Assembly (NCBI GenBank): GCA_963669155.1
Contig: OZ022577.1
Location: 29,079,237-29,143,236, forward strand
Reading direction: 5' to 3'
DNA from: Arbacia lixula
Taxonomy: Eukaryota > Echinodermata > Echinoidea > Arbacioida > Arbaciidae
Length of the DNA stretch: 64,000 nucleotides
Part shown: piece by piece, positions 10,004 through 22,812 of the stretch
Layout: each line of letters opens with the position of its first letter
Position numbering within the stretch: position 1 is the first letter of the stretch
Notes under the pieces: generated by a model
Database searches by the model: none
Told to the model about the DNA's origin: nothing
What the model saw: only the letters and a program-made list of their open reading frames with translations
Made by a program: the position numbers and the translations under genes

Positions 10004-10111
10004 GGGGCCATATTCATGAAACTGTACTAGGCCAAGTTGCTAAAAGTGCATTCGGGTACACGCATTTTAGGCAACTAGCTAGCCCAGAAAGGTTTTCATG
10101 AATATGGCCCC
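10004..10111 (+). mobile_element. Hairpin MITE family A, best copy
   Basis: 108 bp with terminal inverted repeats GGGGCCATATTCATGAAA and TTTTCATGAATATGGCCCC. The arms contain the TAGGCCAAGTTGC / GCAACTAGCTAGCC inverted blocks. No coding capacity. No clear target-site duplication seen. Confidence 0.75.
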
Positions 10112-11162
10112 AGCTGGAAACTAGGCAGGTTGATCAGAACCAGCTATTTGACTGCTACATGTGTCATTTTTCACAATGAATACATACAATTTCCATATAG
10201 CTTCAGTTTATCTGGGACATACAGGGTTAGTGTTCAACTTGTACTAATTGTCATCACGCAAGGGTGATAAGTAGCAATAATTGACATAGCATCCTTCACA
10301 GGGGCAATTAGTAAGCGGGCTAGCTAACCTGGCTGTCTGCATGTTGCATGTTCCGACCCTGTTGATGACATCACTCATACACATCTCCTGAAGATATGAA
10401 CATTCTGAATAGGTCACTCCTTCCCTCCTTTACCCACGCAGCATGCTGCTCTGTGTCATTTGTGCACATTCCTTGTGCGACAATGTATTAGTGGTGTATA
10501 AAGAGTTCAAACTGACTATGGGTGTCCCATGGAATAGATAACACCGCTTTCAGCCTCTTAGTCCCATAGGCAATAAATGGTGTTTTAATTAGCTTGGTTT
10601 GGTCCTGAGAGGGTTTTTCAGGGTATATGAGAAGACTGTTTGCATGGGAATTCACAAGAGCAGATCTCATTTAATCCATATTTTGATGTGTTCCTTGAAG
10701 AAAGGTCCTAGCATGGTGAAAAGTATATGATGAGTTTCACTGTACACCATCCGATAGTGTTTGTTTCAGAATAGCTCTGAAATGTGCCAACTCCAATCTC
10801 CATTTTCTCCTTATCTAAAAGTTGATCAATCAGTACAATTTGCTGTATCTGAGCTAAATTGTTTACGCAGCAGCAAATGTCAAGCATTGTTCATTACCAT
10901 TGATTTCTCAAACCATGTTGAACAGATGTCCTGCTAAATTTCTGCAAACTCTCCCAAGTTTGAATTTAATTACTGCATTGTTGTGTGAACACAATTACTT
11001 TCACATCTGTTGACTTCATGCATACATTCAAGACCTGCATTATAAATGGATGCACCGACATTCTACAACATACAAACCCTTCAGTATCCAACTATGAAGA
11101 GCCTATTGAGATATTGCACATTTCATACACCCATGTTACTCAGAGGGTTAACTGAGCAGACC

Positions 11163-11210
11163 TGTTGATATAACAGCAAAACTCAATGTTGATATAACAG
11201 CAAAACTCAA
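11163..11210. repeat. Perfect 24-bp tandem duplication
   Basis: A 24-bp unit beginning TGTTGATATAACAGC and ending AAACTCAA occurs twice head to tail with no mismatch (11163-11186, 11187-11210). It looks recent. Confidence 0.95.
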
Positions 11211-11799
11211 GAAACACATTTCATATTTCTCTTGATGTACCTGCTTTACTGCAATTTAGGTGGATTCCCACTTCCAATCAAACTTTAGAAACATAAAAAA
11301 TTCTCTCTGCAGAGAGTGATCCAACCGAGAGAGCACATGATTAGCTCAACTCACAAACATTTCCCTAGCTTCATGAGACGGTTTAAATGTGGGGCGGCAT
11401 TTCAGGTCTCAAAAAGGTGATTACCAAAATAAATGTGAGGCTCGTGCACCAAGGAACTAACACAATAATAAGACTGGGCTTTATGACAAACACTTAGAGC
11501 GCTACTCTAATAGATCTGATAGCCGATGTAATGACAGATACAATCATAAATGTGTCATGGAGAAGCTGCTGAGAAAAGGGATCACTGATGAAAAGGCAGA
11601 GAGATGCACTTATAAAAGTCAACTGCATCGCCACCCAGTATTACTGCTACCAAAAAACACTTAAAAAACATCAAACTTCTCCACTGGCAGACCATAAATA
11701 TTTACCACTGCTATGGGTATGTGATCATGAAATCCAATGAGACTGCTGACAAAGACTGATCTGCTCACCTGAACATGCTTTTACACCAGGGCAATTAAT

Positions 11800-12075
11800 A
11801 ATGTGCAAGCGTGGCAGTCAAGACCGCTTGGCCCGCACCTTGCATTGGGATGAGGGCTTTGACGATCGGAAGGGACGGACCGAGAGACTGGAGACCAGGA
11901 GAGAGCAGGAATGTGCAGCTAAGCAAGCACTCAGTGTGCCCAACCATGTCTGGACGGGAGAAGGTCAATCTCCATAAGCCTCATCCGCTCTACCACCACT
12001 TCATCTCAACGTCCCTGCCGGCAAACCAGATCCGACTGCAGCCAACGCGGAATGGAGTTTACGGGCCAACACACC
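11800..12075. promoter_or_regulatory. GC-richer unique block in intron 3, candidate conserved element
   Basis: Sharply GC- and CpG-richer than the AT-rich flanks and free of the repeats seen around it. It carries an open frame on the plus strand (11811-12098), but that peptide resembles no family I know, and no credible splice-site pair frames it. It could be an intronic enhancer, a non-coding exon or an old repeat. Function is inferred only from composition. Confidence 0.25.
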
Positions 12076-12230
12076 AAACCTGCTTTACACAAAGCTGAAT
12101 GATCAATTCTTCAGTATACCATGTATATCCAGAATGTATACATATTGTATCCTGAATTTCTGATTTTGATGAACACGCTAAAGACCTGAGAAAAATGTGG
12201 CTCATTCTATTGCAAAATTCGAGGTAATAA

Positions 12231-12344
12231 TTAACACTTCTGATTCTGTGATAAAACTCTTTATGTGTTAAGGGTGTATTTTTGTCACCTGTAATACAAA
12301 CAAATTCTCCATGGCAGCATTTCATCTGATACGGAAAGAGTTAA
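12231..12344 (+). mobile_element. Short TTAA-bounded MITE, family C, diverged
   Basis: TTAACACTTC at the left and GGAAAGAGTTAA at the right. Internal ctctttatgtgttaagggtg and atggcagcatttcatctgat correspond to the family C core. Confidence 0.5.
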
Positions 12345-13215
12345 GAACAATTTCGTAAGAGACATGACAGACAGGGTGTGGGACCAAGGAAACCAGTCTT
12401 TGCCAAGAGTACCAAGTACACTGAAGAATCTCCAGGAATGCTAAATGTTTGTAAAGTAGTGACATGACTAAAGCTATATTATATTCACAGCAAAACCCTG
12501 TGCACTTGCAGCTTTGCATGTGTACCTGCAGTTTGACACCAGTGTTTTCCACTACATTTAAGCAAGGAAATAGTTTAATCAATTTATTTGTCAATGACAG
12601 AGTGGTCAATATTTTGTTATAGGGCAGAAACTCTGTGTAGGGCCCAATAGAAGAGGTATTCAACAAGTAGTAGTGTCAATCCGCTCCTGTCTGAACGTAC
12701 CTCAATGCATCCACTCCCTCTCCCCATTGCTGTCTCTTTGTCTCTCTACCACTTTGCCTACATGCACATCTCACTATTTGTCTCTATCTCGCTGTCTACT
12801 CCTTTTCTTCTGCAACCTCTCTCTCTCTCTCTCTCTCATGAACATCATATCATGCTAATAAGTGTAATAATAATTCATCTCATACATCACACATTCTTAT
12901 TTGCTTTCATGTGTCATATGTTTTATTGCTGGGTTTGGGCTTGCAGCTTGCTTTCCACCTACACAGGTAATATAAACAAGAGAACAATTGCATCATGTCC
13001 CCCCACCCCTTTGTTCAGTTGCTGCATGAGAGCATTGAAAGAGTGCTAACGATAGAAGGCTGCCAAATCTACATGTCAAGGAGCGTGGCTAATGAAACCA
13101 TCAGCAGGTATAAAGCGTTGCCACCTTGCTTGGCTGCGATCCTCACGCAGTCTGTGCATCAGGCTGGAACCTGCCTCAATAAATATTGGCTTAGTATGCC
13201 AAGTCCCTGGGATGC

Positions 13216-13762
13216 TGGCTTTCTCTTTCCCTCTCCCTTTCCCTCTCTCTCCCTCTTTCCCTCTCCCTTTCCCTCTTTCTCTCTCTCTCTCACTTTGCAA
13301 AGCAGATATAAAGGAAAGACACATCTCTCTTCGTCTCTCCCTCCCTATCTCTCTCTCCGTCTCACCTTGCAGAGCAGACAAGAAAATAAAAATGTATCTC
13401 CCTCTCTGTCTCCCTCTCCTTCTCCCTCCCCCCTCTCTCTATCTTCCACTTTCTCTCTCTACCTGTCTGTCTGTATCCATCTCTTTCACTCCTTACAGAG
13501 CAGACAAGAAAATAAAATAACTCTTCCTCCCTTTCTGTCCGTCTCCCCCTCCCCCCTCTCCCTATCTCTCTCTCTTCCCAATCCCTCCCTCTCTCACTGC
13601 CCTACACCCCTTATACTCTGCCTCTCTCCCTTCTCCTCATTCTCCCTCCCTCTCTGCTTTTCCCCCTTTCTTTCGTTTTTCTTTTTCCCTCTCCCTTTCC
13701 TTCTTTCTCTCTCTCTCTCTTTATCTCCCCCCCTCTCTCCCTCTCTCTCTCTCCCTCTCCCT

Positions 13763-13854
<92 letters not shown>

Positions 13855-13896
13855 GTACATGTATATCTCTTTCCATCTCCCTTTCCCCCTCTCTCT
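13216..13896. repeat. Polypyrimidine (CT/CCCT)n tract ending in (CT)n and (AT)n
   Basis: About 680 bp that is almost purely pyrimidine on the plus strand, broken by two related short insertions (gcaaagcagatataaag / gcagagcagacaagaaaata / acagagcagacaagaaaata). It ends in a pure (CT)n run and a short (AT)n. The 316-residue open frame across it is low-complexity and not a gene. Confidence 0.95.
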
Positions 13897-14199
13897 CCAT
13901 AGTCTGAGGGCTCTGATGGATTATATTACTGAAAGGTCAGCCTGATCCATAATGGTTCAAGAAGGAATGACGTCAGGGTAAACGAATGCTGTGATGAATG
14001 AAAAATGCCTGCCAGTAGTCAGAATCCTGGATATATCTGCCATCCCTACAAAGAGAAGTTGACTACACTAGTCACAGCAATTCCACTCAATCCCTGAATA
14101 TTGGCACATTTGTCACATTGACATTCAGCTCAAGGCACAATCAACCAGACATTTAGAACTAAATAGTACATTTTTAAAATACAACTATAAGAAAATGTT

Positions 14200-14275
14200 G
14201 TCAGCCTTTTTTACGAGCCACCGAATCCGCACAGCACAGAACGCACGGATTCAATGGTTCGTAAAAATGCTGCCG
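14200..14275. mobile_element. Small hairpin element, family H
   Basis: About 75 bp. Left arm GTCAGCCTTTTTTACGAGCC, right arm GGTTCGTAAAAATGCTGCC, with inverted CCGAATCCG / CGGATTCAATGG inside. The same hairpin occurs at 25341-25423. Confidence 0.7.
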
Positions 14276-15059
14276 ATATGTTAGAAGCAAAAAAATATAT
14301 TTTCTCTGACATGAAAACAAAAGTCTGAGTTTATAAGAACATCTCCAATGCCACAAAACACTTTATACATTTCGCAAATCAATGTAGGGTTGCAAAAATT
14401 TAACAACACACAAATATTTTTGCCACATAAAATTTAATGCATTTTCTGGGTCCAAAATATTCATGCACATCCGAAGTATGTCTCAATCATTGTGACAGTG
14501 TAGCAACACCAAACAGAGTGTGTATGCTTGTGTAAAGGGGTATTAAGTAGCAAGGTGTGCTTGGGCAATGTAGCCAGAGTGTCAATCAAAAAAATGTCAC
14601 CCGTTAAAATATCTCTACAGCAAAATATTGGCTTAAATGTTACTAGACGATCTTTTCTTGTAGTTATACTGGCTAGAGTGAAGGTTAATTACATCTACTG
14701 ATAAAAAAAGCATGCTAAGAAAGAGACTTTTCCTGTGAGCAATCTGCTTCCATTCTTTATGAGGCGTTATGAAGAAACAGCATTTCTCTCTGGATCCCAC
14801 TTTGCTGGAAATTCTTAACTCTATGAGAAAGTCATGCTTTAGTGACAGAAATCAGATTTCTTTCCATATCGACGCTGAACGAGGCACTCAATTCTGGTGA
14901 GAAGGGTTTATTTTTGTTAAGATCCATTTGCACTTAGCCACATCCTGACATACAAATGTGCAAACACCCGATAAATTCTCACACAACAACATACTGCCTA
15001 TGCTTGACATCATATTTTAAATAGGTGATATAAGTGATTCACCAGGAGCCTTCAAAGTA

Positions 15060-15360
15060 GTGTACACAACCCTTTTACCAAAGTCATGAAACTTGGCACG
15101 GATCAGCAATATACCCTACTACTAGTAAAAGATGTAGGAAATCTCAGTCATAGCTTCACAAACCATTTCAGGAAAAGTGAAAAGTTATCATTGTCTACAC
15201 CCTGTTTTATAGCAACCGTAATCTATATTCAAATACCATATTTCCCTGATCAGTGACACACTGCTCATCTCAACGTATCACCATGATGTGTACTACTGCA
15301 GTCTCATTTTCGAGGCTACAAGAGCCACCGCGTTTTGGACGAGCTGTCCAAAACTGAACT
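15060..15360 (+). repeat. Dispersed repeat G, copy 1
   Basis: Shares ordered blocks with 50325-50612: aaagtcatgaa, cagcaatataccct / cagcaggataccct, catagcttcac, gtgaaaa, cctgttttatagcaaccgta versus cctactttgtagtgaccata, tctacattca-like, accatatt, and ggctacaagagccaccg versus ggactacaggaaccactg. Its ends are undefined. Class unknown. Confidence 0.6.
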
Positions 15361-17319
15361 TAAAATTTAATTTAAATTAAAGTGTTTCCAGTTCTCATAT
15401 AGTTAGAGATTTCTTATACAGTATTTTATACAATTTTCTGGGGTATTTACCCCCCCCCCCAAAGAGAATTGGCCACCAGAGGGATGTTCTACCTTTCAAA
15501 CTCATCACAATACTGCGATTACATGCTCACCACATGCAGTCATATAGTCAGACATAGAAAAGTCTTCTTCCTAGAAAAGTTGAGAAATTGTGCGTCTTTG
15601 CGTCTTCATCAGCTCATGGGCTAAAAGAGTATATTTCACTGGGAAATCTTTTTTCCCAATCCCAAGCTAAACAGTCAAATAATGAGCTATATTCATGGTG
15701 TTTCATCATCAGGCCCAAAATTCACCATACACCACAGCATGTGGCTATACAGTAGTGCAATACATAACAGAAACAGCTGAAGACTGTCAGCTCTGACGTG
15801 GGTGGACAAAATAGCCCAAACGGCTTCTTTTGGTCTCATAAAGATATGATTTTCAATTTAAGTTGATATCCGAGTTTAGAAGAAAGCATAATGTTGTCAT
15901 GTAATGCCAGTAAAAATACACAACTAATGCAGGAACCGACTGAAACAGACTTAATAAGTGGGGCATAAGTATGTATTCTTTGCATTTATCTTTCACAAGA
16001 TATTGATAAATTTCAGAGAAATCAATCAGCTCATTATTTGTATTACTGAAACGGACAGAAGCAAATGACAAGCACGCATTCATTGCATCAAATCTTCTTA
16101 ACATATTGAGAAATATCAATTGAAAATATGTCTTGCTTCACATCATAAAGACTGAATTTCAATTTCCTTTCACCTGCTGATGTAATGTAACTGGAAGCCT
16201 TGTTAATGGAGGCTACTGTTGAGACTCCTTGGCACAGGAATTTTACAGTACAATGATTTTTATTTGTCTGGTTTGTAGCTGTAATGAAACTATAAGCCCT
16301 GTTTTGGAGGGTGCCATAGGATTTGTTGACACACACACGTTACAGGGAAGGAACAGTCCTTACAATTTCTAAGATGACTTTATCAAAAAGCTCAGGAGGC
16401 ACAAAGTGTGCATTTATTGGGGATCATTCTGAAAATCCCACTCAAATGGCAATGATACGACAAAAAAGTCCAGTGTTTCTCTGCAAATACTGACTTATAA
16501 ATGCTGTGCAAACACTAACTTTCTTTTAATTTTCCACGCTCAGACGGCTGCTTCTAAATCTAAAAAAAAAAAAAAAAATCTTCCCATTCTGTTTCATAAG
16601 ACATCACCACTCACCATCTCAGAGACATGCTTGTGACATGCTTTTGAAGCATTCATGGTTGTGATAAAATATGTAATGACGAAGGGAGCGTACAGCTGCT
16701 GTCTTGGGTGTTTCATAAGCCATGCAATCCCTGCACCTTTGTGTCCTAGACTCCATAAAGTATAGAAGCCGGTCTATTTTGGGACAGAGCCCTCATGTAA
16801 CGACTCTCAGGCTTAGGATAAATATATTCCCACTGTCAGCCTGTTATGTAATATTTATGTGCCATTTTTAGAGCAAGTTTTCCTGAGAGCCAAAGTGAAA
16901 TAGAAGATAATATGTGAGAATATATAAGAACCAGACAGTTGAGGTTTGGGGTGCATGTACTTTGTAGGGATGGCTTGGAAAAGTTGGCGGCTTTGACAGA
17001 AAAGATAGACGGGGTAAAAGAAGTAAGAGAAGAAGGAGGATTACTTGGATACTGACTGACTGGTTAGCAGAGTAAAAGGGGCTGTTAACCATGACATGGA
17101 GCTTGTGAGACAGGACAGAGACTTGTGGCACTCCATAATCACCTACATCACATGATATGGCACTCAGATAAATAGATGTTCCCTTTATACATACACATCT
17201 AGCTTTTTCTGTCTGTCTCAGTAGGAAATCTTTATGCCACAATACACTTTGCGCGCATGGCAGCACTTTTTCAGTATCAAAACGACTCAAAATCTCCAGT
17301 GGACACAATGTGGAAATAT

Positions 17320-17830
17320 TTTGGTGACCGCATGTGGCAGCAAACAACCACTTATTCGTTTTTACAAGTCCAAAACTCTGGAATTCTCTTCCAAATGATA
17401 TTATACAATGCAATTCTATACAAAGTTTCAAAAGGAGACTTAGAGGCTTTCTTCTAGGTAATTGCTTTCCCATTTGAATATAATTTGTAGCGTGCAACTT
17501 TGATGTTTGTGTACATTTAATGTTTGTTTTTTTGTATATAATTATCATTGTTTTGCGTCTTAAAATGATTTTGTAATTATTTAATCAGTTGTTATTGTTG
17601 TTGTTGTTTTTTTTTATAAAATAATAGTTCATGATATTTACTTTTATAGGGGGGCCTACACCCTACAAGCTTTGCTTTTTAGTCGGTCCTCCTTCCCTTT
17701 CAATTTGTATTATCTATTGTATTATGTAATACATTGTATTATGCAAGTTTATTCATATGTATGTTAATCTGTGAAGTAAACTGTACCATCATTGTAAAAA
17801 TTGAAAGAGGAGAAATAAATGATCAATATT
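17320..17830 (+). mobile_element. 3' end of a non-LTR retrotransposon (LINE), truncated
   Basis: A frame ending at the TGA at 17475-17477 reads NHLFVFTSPKLWNSLPNDII then QCNSIQSFKRRLRGFLL. This is the characteristic LWNSLP…FKxxLxxxL tail of CR1/Jockey-like LINE reverse-transcriptase ORFs. It is followed by a T/A-rich 3' UTR to about 17830, with AATAAA-like sequence near the end. 5'-truncated and non-functional. Confidence 0.75.
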
Positions 17831-18727
17831 CACCTTTTATTTATGAATAGCGTGTACACAAGCTATACAGGGGCTGGTTAGGCAAAAAAAATCCTGCAAG
17901 TATACGGGTTAACTTGGCTTCATGACAATTGATGGGTATTTTAAAGAAAAAAAAAACTTGCTGATGTTCCAAATATTGGCAAAGTTCAGCTCTATTTTCT
18001 GACTCCAGTCTTTAACATGGGCTATACTGCACATAGATTGTTTATTGTAACTTTAGAATAACTGTTTCTACTATGGAACTAGCCAATGAGTTCTCATCAT
18101 TCTGTATTTTGCCAAGGCAGTTACAATCTGTGGTACCCTGCAACAGTTCATATGTGACCCACGAAACATTTGAACAGATATATAAACGAACAGGTGGAGT
18201 AAGAGGTATGATGTGGAAACTTTATGACATTTGTTACTACCATAGAAAGTGCCAATGAGCTCTGAGCATGTACATTTGGTAGTTACAATCTGGGGTAAAA
18301 GCTGCAACAGTTGTACAGGTCCTTGCAACATGACCTAGGAAACAGTCCAAACAGCAATAGAAACAACCAGGTGGAGCGAGACGAAATGATTCAAGAAAAT
18401 AAGACACCAGAAAGGAACCGGTGGAGAGGCAAAATAAAGTGTCAAGATATGTGGGCATGGAGGAGGAGGAGGAGGAGGTAGGCATGGGTGGGAGAAAGGA
18501 AACAAGGGGGAGAAGAAAGAGAATCTGTCAGTGGTTTATCTTAAGAGTGCATCGGATATATTCAAATGAATACAGCGCGGGAGGGAAGGGGTCCTGTTCG
18601 CTCTCCAGTAGCAGTGATGTGACGTCAACCACATCTGAATTTGATCAGCGGGCCATGTCACTGACACACGGCGTAGATGCAGCATTGGGGTTTGCTTGCA
18701 CCACAGTGCAGCTCACATACACCCAGC

Positions 18728-18870
<143 letters not shown>

Positions 18871-19189
18871 TGTGTGTATGTGTGGCTGTATGACTTATTT
18901 GTGGATACCGCCACGATATGTGCGAAGAGAATGTCACCATATGCTGTGTGTATGTATATATGTGTATATATGTGTGTGTGTGTATGTCTGTGTGTGTGTT
19001 TTAATACAGAGAGTGCATGCACGTTCATACGTAAAAGGATACACACAGTCTTAAGGAATGAAAGGTGTAAGGTACATGGAACAGTTACTGCACACTTAGC
19101 TAGCACACATCCTTCACAGAAACTCCTGAGGCCTCACTTGGCGTATATTCTTCATGTAGCCAACTTTCAATTGTCGCTGGCATATCTTT

Positions 19190-20400
19190 CTTCTGAAGTG
19201 AATGCTGCACATTCTGCTACAAGTCTGACAACAAGATTTGCATCCTTTCCTAGCCTGAAAATATTACCACACAATTTGTGTATCATGTAATGTAATGATG
19301 TCAATGCATGGTGCTTTATTACAAACAAATACCAGACAAGGAGAGGAAACAAGCATATTCCTGCTGAGTTCCGGCTAAGTTCCTGCTATCTTCTGAAGAT
19401 AGTCCCAATGGAGTGTGACATATATGTTGCTTAAAATCAGACAGCAGTTTTATATCCTTTTCTCACTATTTAAAATTCCCACACAATGTGTGTATCCTAT
19501 GAGAATGTTAATTCATGGTGCTATATTAGGACCATATATCAGAAAAAGGGAAATCAGGAAAAAATCATCTAAAAGTTTCTATTATCTTCTTTAGATAGAA
19601 TGCTATATATTGCTACAAATCTTGACAGCAGACTTATATCCATTCATTTCCATTACAAATAACCATATACTTTCTCATGATGGTTATGTCAAGTCCTGGT
19701 ACTAAATTAAACACAAATATTATGAAAGGGAAGGAAGAGAAGCAAATAAGGCAAATATGTTACATATATATATATATATATTACTACATATATATATTAC
19801 TACAAATCTGACTGCAGATTTGTATTCTGTCTTAACTATTAAAGAAAACCACACCATTTGCTTGTGTTTAATGTGATTTCTGTCTATTCACAGTGCTATG
19901 TTAAAAACAAATCTCATTGGATAAAAAAAAATCTTAACATAAAAGAACATGGACATGTGGTCAACGTCCATTTGCCCATGCTACTCCAGTTCTATGGAAT
20001 AGCCTCCCTGACACTCTTAGAAATGTTAACATCATAGATAACTTTAAGTCTGCACTTAAAACTCATTTATTCCAAATGTCAGAGTGATTAAAGGAACTCA
20101 GTAACCTAATTTCTCTTTTCCTTTTTTCTTAAAGTGCATAGAGACATTCTTATATGTGTTATGCGCTATATAAAAATGGTTTATTTTTAAGAAGAATTAA
20201 GCAAATATTTTCCTGCTACGTTCCTACTATCTTCAAAAGATAGCATGCACAGATAGCATACATCAGATTTGTATCCTTTTCTTACTATTAATATTTTCCA
20301 CACAATTTGGATATCATGTGAATGTCATTTCATGATGCTAAACAATAAATTTCATCAGACAAAGAGAGCAAAAATAACCAAACATGTTTGCTAGGTTCTC
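19190..20400. repeat. Degenerate tandem array, about 185-210 bp period, with LINE insertion
   Basis: The blocks CACACAATTTGTGTATCATG, catggtgctatattaaaaac, ttcctgctacgttcctacta and tctgacagcagatttgtatcc recur in the same order. Anchors are near 19269, 19480, 19665, 19849 and 20299. The last interval is enlarged because a LINE fragment (19956-20189) sits inside a copy. Confidence 0.8.
19956..20189 (+). mobile_element. CR1/L2-like LINE 3' fragment inserted in the tandem array
   Basis: The frame to the TGA at 20085 reads CGQRPFAHATPVLWNSLPD then TLRNVNIIDNFKSALKTHLF. This is the conserved C-terminal tail of CR1/L2 clade reverse-transcriptase ORFs. The 3' UTR ends with a small GCATA…TATGC hairpin followed by GCTATATAAAAATGG, the usual 3' terminus of such elements. 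About 235 bp, 5'-truncated. Confidence 0.88.
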
Positions 20401-21000
20401 AATTCTTGCAAACAAAAATCATGTTTTGTGAGTCCATTTTGTTTTTTCAGCTTTGACCCCCCCCCACCCCCACCCCCACCCCCTCCCACACTCCATTATT
20501 CATTGATGGTTGTTAGATTATAGACTATTTATCCCAGATTAATTTAAGGTCCATACCAAGCCATTTCGATGATTTCCAAAATTGTGCATGCATGCCTTCT
20601 TGTGCACATCCATCAATTGGATGGTTAACACGATTGTAAATATTTAACACCCTCTTTAATCCCTTTCCACCTAGAAGTGAGTGCATGCATATTACAAAAA
20701 CAAAAAGTGCATGCACAATCATCATTATCATGTCACATTATATTCATGTCATAGAATGATAAGTACTCTCCCCACCAGCTCTAAAACATTGCTTTACTTA
20801 GCCTTGCATGGTGGCAAACACACATTAATGTACATTATGTAGTTTTTTGCATGAGATTCGAGCCCTCCCATATATCATAATGTTTAAAAATTGAGCTGTA
20901 CATGTATGCACTTTGCTTCCTGACAAACACACACCCACACAAATGGAAATCCATTTCCTAGAGGAAACAGGAAATGGGTTTCCATTTGTACGTGTGCATA

Positions 21001-21004
<4 letters not shown>

Positions 21005-21050
<46 letters not shown>

Positions 21051-21100
21051 TGTGTGTGTGTGTATGTGTGTGTGTGTTTGTGTGAGTGTGTGTATGTCCT
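21005..21100. repeat. (TG)n microsatellite
   Basis: TG repeat with a few TATG interruptions. It is flanked by an inverted pair, AAATGGAAATCCATTTCC… and …GGAAATGGGTTTCCATTTGT (20940-20990). Confidence 0.95.
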
Positions 21101-21336
21101 ATGTTATTCAGGAAAGTATCCAATGCGTCAACTTCCAAATGCTTGATTTCAAAGTATAGGCCTACAGACAGTCTCCTCCAAGAACACATACATTAATGTT
21201 ACCTCTTCATGAGGCATGTGTGTATTTTCCACCGTTAATGCACATAAATCGCAGAATGAAGCATTTCATCTAGTCATCAGAATAAAAAACTTTCTCATTT
21301 ATGCTAGGGGTTGATTTCCTCACTGATTCACCCCCC

Positions 21337-21340
<4 letters not shown>

Positions 21341-21380
<40 letters not shown>
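21341..21380. repeat. (CA)n microsatellite
   Basis: Forty bases of CA, then TACATGTACATATATG. Confidence 0.97.
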
Positions 21381-21383
<3 letters not shown>

Positions 21384-22539
21384 TGTACATATATGTACGT
21401 ACATACATACATAGATACATACACACTTTCCCTTTCCCCTGGTCATTCCATTCACAGCTGCTCTATCCCTGGGTCAGAAAGCCAATTAGCTGGATGAGAT
21501 AAACATTTGCATCCATTCAGATCATCTTGTTTCAAGAACACTCTAGAAATATGTAAACATTCAGCTACTGTTACATGCCACTTACATGATTGCGTTAAGT
21601 GGGAGTTTCAGCGCAGTAGTAGCGGTACTTAATTAAATATTCCATCTGTGCCACTAACTTCTTTCACAAGTATGGAGTGGTGAATAACATGGTGTCATAT
21701 TGTAAAGTTTCAATTCGCATTACATACATGCCAAGTAATTAACTCTTTTATTTACACAAATGTATTGAAAGTGGTTTTGTCAGATGAAACACTGTAGTAT
21801 GTGTCGCCATGACTACATATTCCCGTCAGCATAACATTTCTTTCATCTAGCTTGCAGATGAAGTAAATGACAAGCTTGTTTTTAGCTTGTTTCAAGCATG
21901 TTAGAGTGATATTTATATACCATATGTGGATCGCATATAGAATTTGTACAATGTATCTTCATTATTAGGTAATTCATAACTATATACAGATCATCTTATG
22001 AATTCATGTAAATCCCTATTTTCATTTTTTTTCATTTCTTTTATCTAATAATTTGAAGGGGAAAAAAGAAATGTTGCTCAATCACCCAAAGACTTTCTAG
22101 AGTTATGCATATAGTCAGGAACAGAAAAAATCCCTAAGCCATTGTGATCACTCATTCAAATTCATATAGTTATATTAAAAAGCACTGGAAATGAATGACA
22201 AAATCATATTCAGCAAACACCAAACCTTCAGTTATGTGCCAGATTAAGTGTTGCTCTAAGGAGTTTGTATGTATTACTTGTAAAAAAAAAAAAAAGACGT
22301 GTGGCACACAAAGAGCTTATAAAACTCATTTTCTCTATTTCTCTTGTGTTCCTGCTTTTATTGAATTATATTGAATTAAAATTATGACTTGCTCCTCTTT
22401 ACTAGCTCTAATTTTTAAAGAGCGGAGGGAGCGGAAGTACTAAAAACGAAGATGAAGCAGTGAGCTGATAATCACTCTTGCAGTAATTGTACACTATCAT
22501 ACAATGTACAACTCTTCTAATTTAACACAATTCTTATAA

Positions 22540-22812
22540 TTGTACCAGCTGGCAGCTCAGTTAGCACGTCCGGACATGATTATCTGCATGCTCGTCTTGG
22601 TAATATGGGGGACAATCTGAGTGGCACGAATGATGAGTCCTAGTGAACAGCGGGAATTACTGCAGACACCTCCATCCTTCCTCTTATGTAGTGGGGCAAT
22701 GTACATGGATGGCGTCAAGGACAAAGGTTGTGGTTCCCAGATGTGGCAGACAGCATTGTGGGTAATGAAGCCTGGCTTCCAGGCTGTTCGCCATTTTCAA
22801 TCCAAACTATAA
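22540..22812. promoter_or_regulatory. GC-richer unique block in intron 3, candidate conserved element
   Basis: The stretch from about 22540 (gtaccagctggcagctcag) to 22812 is unique, mixed-composition DNA in an AT-rich neighbourhood. It includes GATTATCTGC and AAGGTTGTGGTTCC. No supported exon. Regulatory function is a guess from composition. Confidence 0.2.

Noticed and set aside
12995..13945. 316-residue open frame
   Set aside because: Created by the CT/CCCT repeat; pure low complexity (Leu/Ser/Pro), no domain or splice context.
16868..17548. 226-residue minus-strand frame with a GVPQVSVL word recalling reverse transcriptase GVPQGSVL
   Set aside because: The rest of the frame is unlike reverse transcriptase, and the opposite strand of the same region carries a better LINE C-terminal match; probably coincidence.
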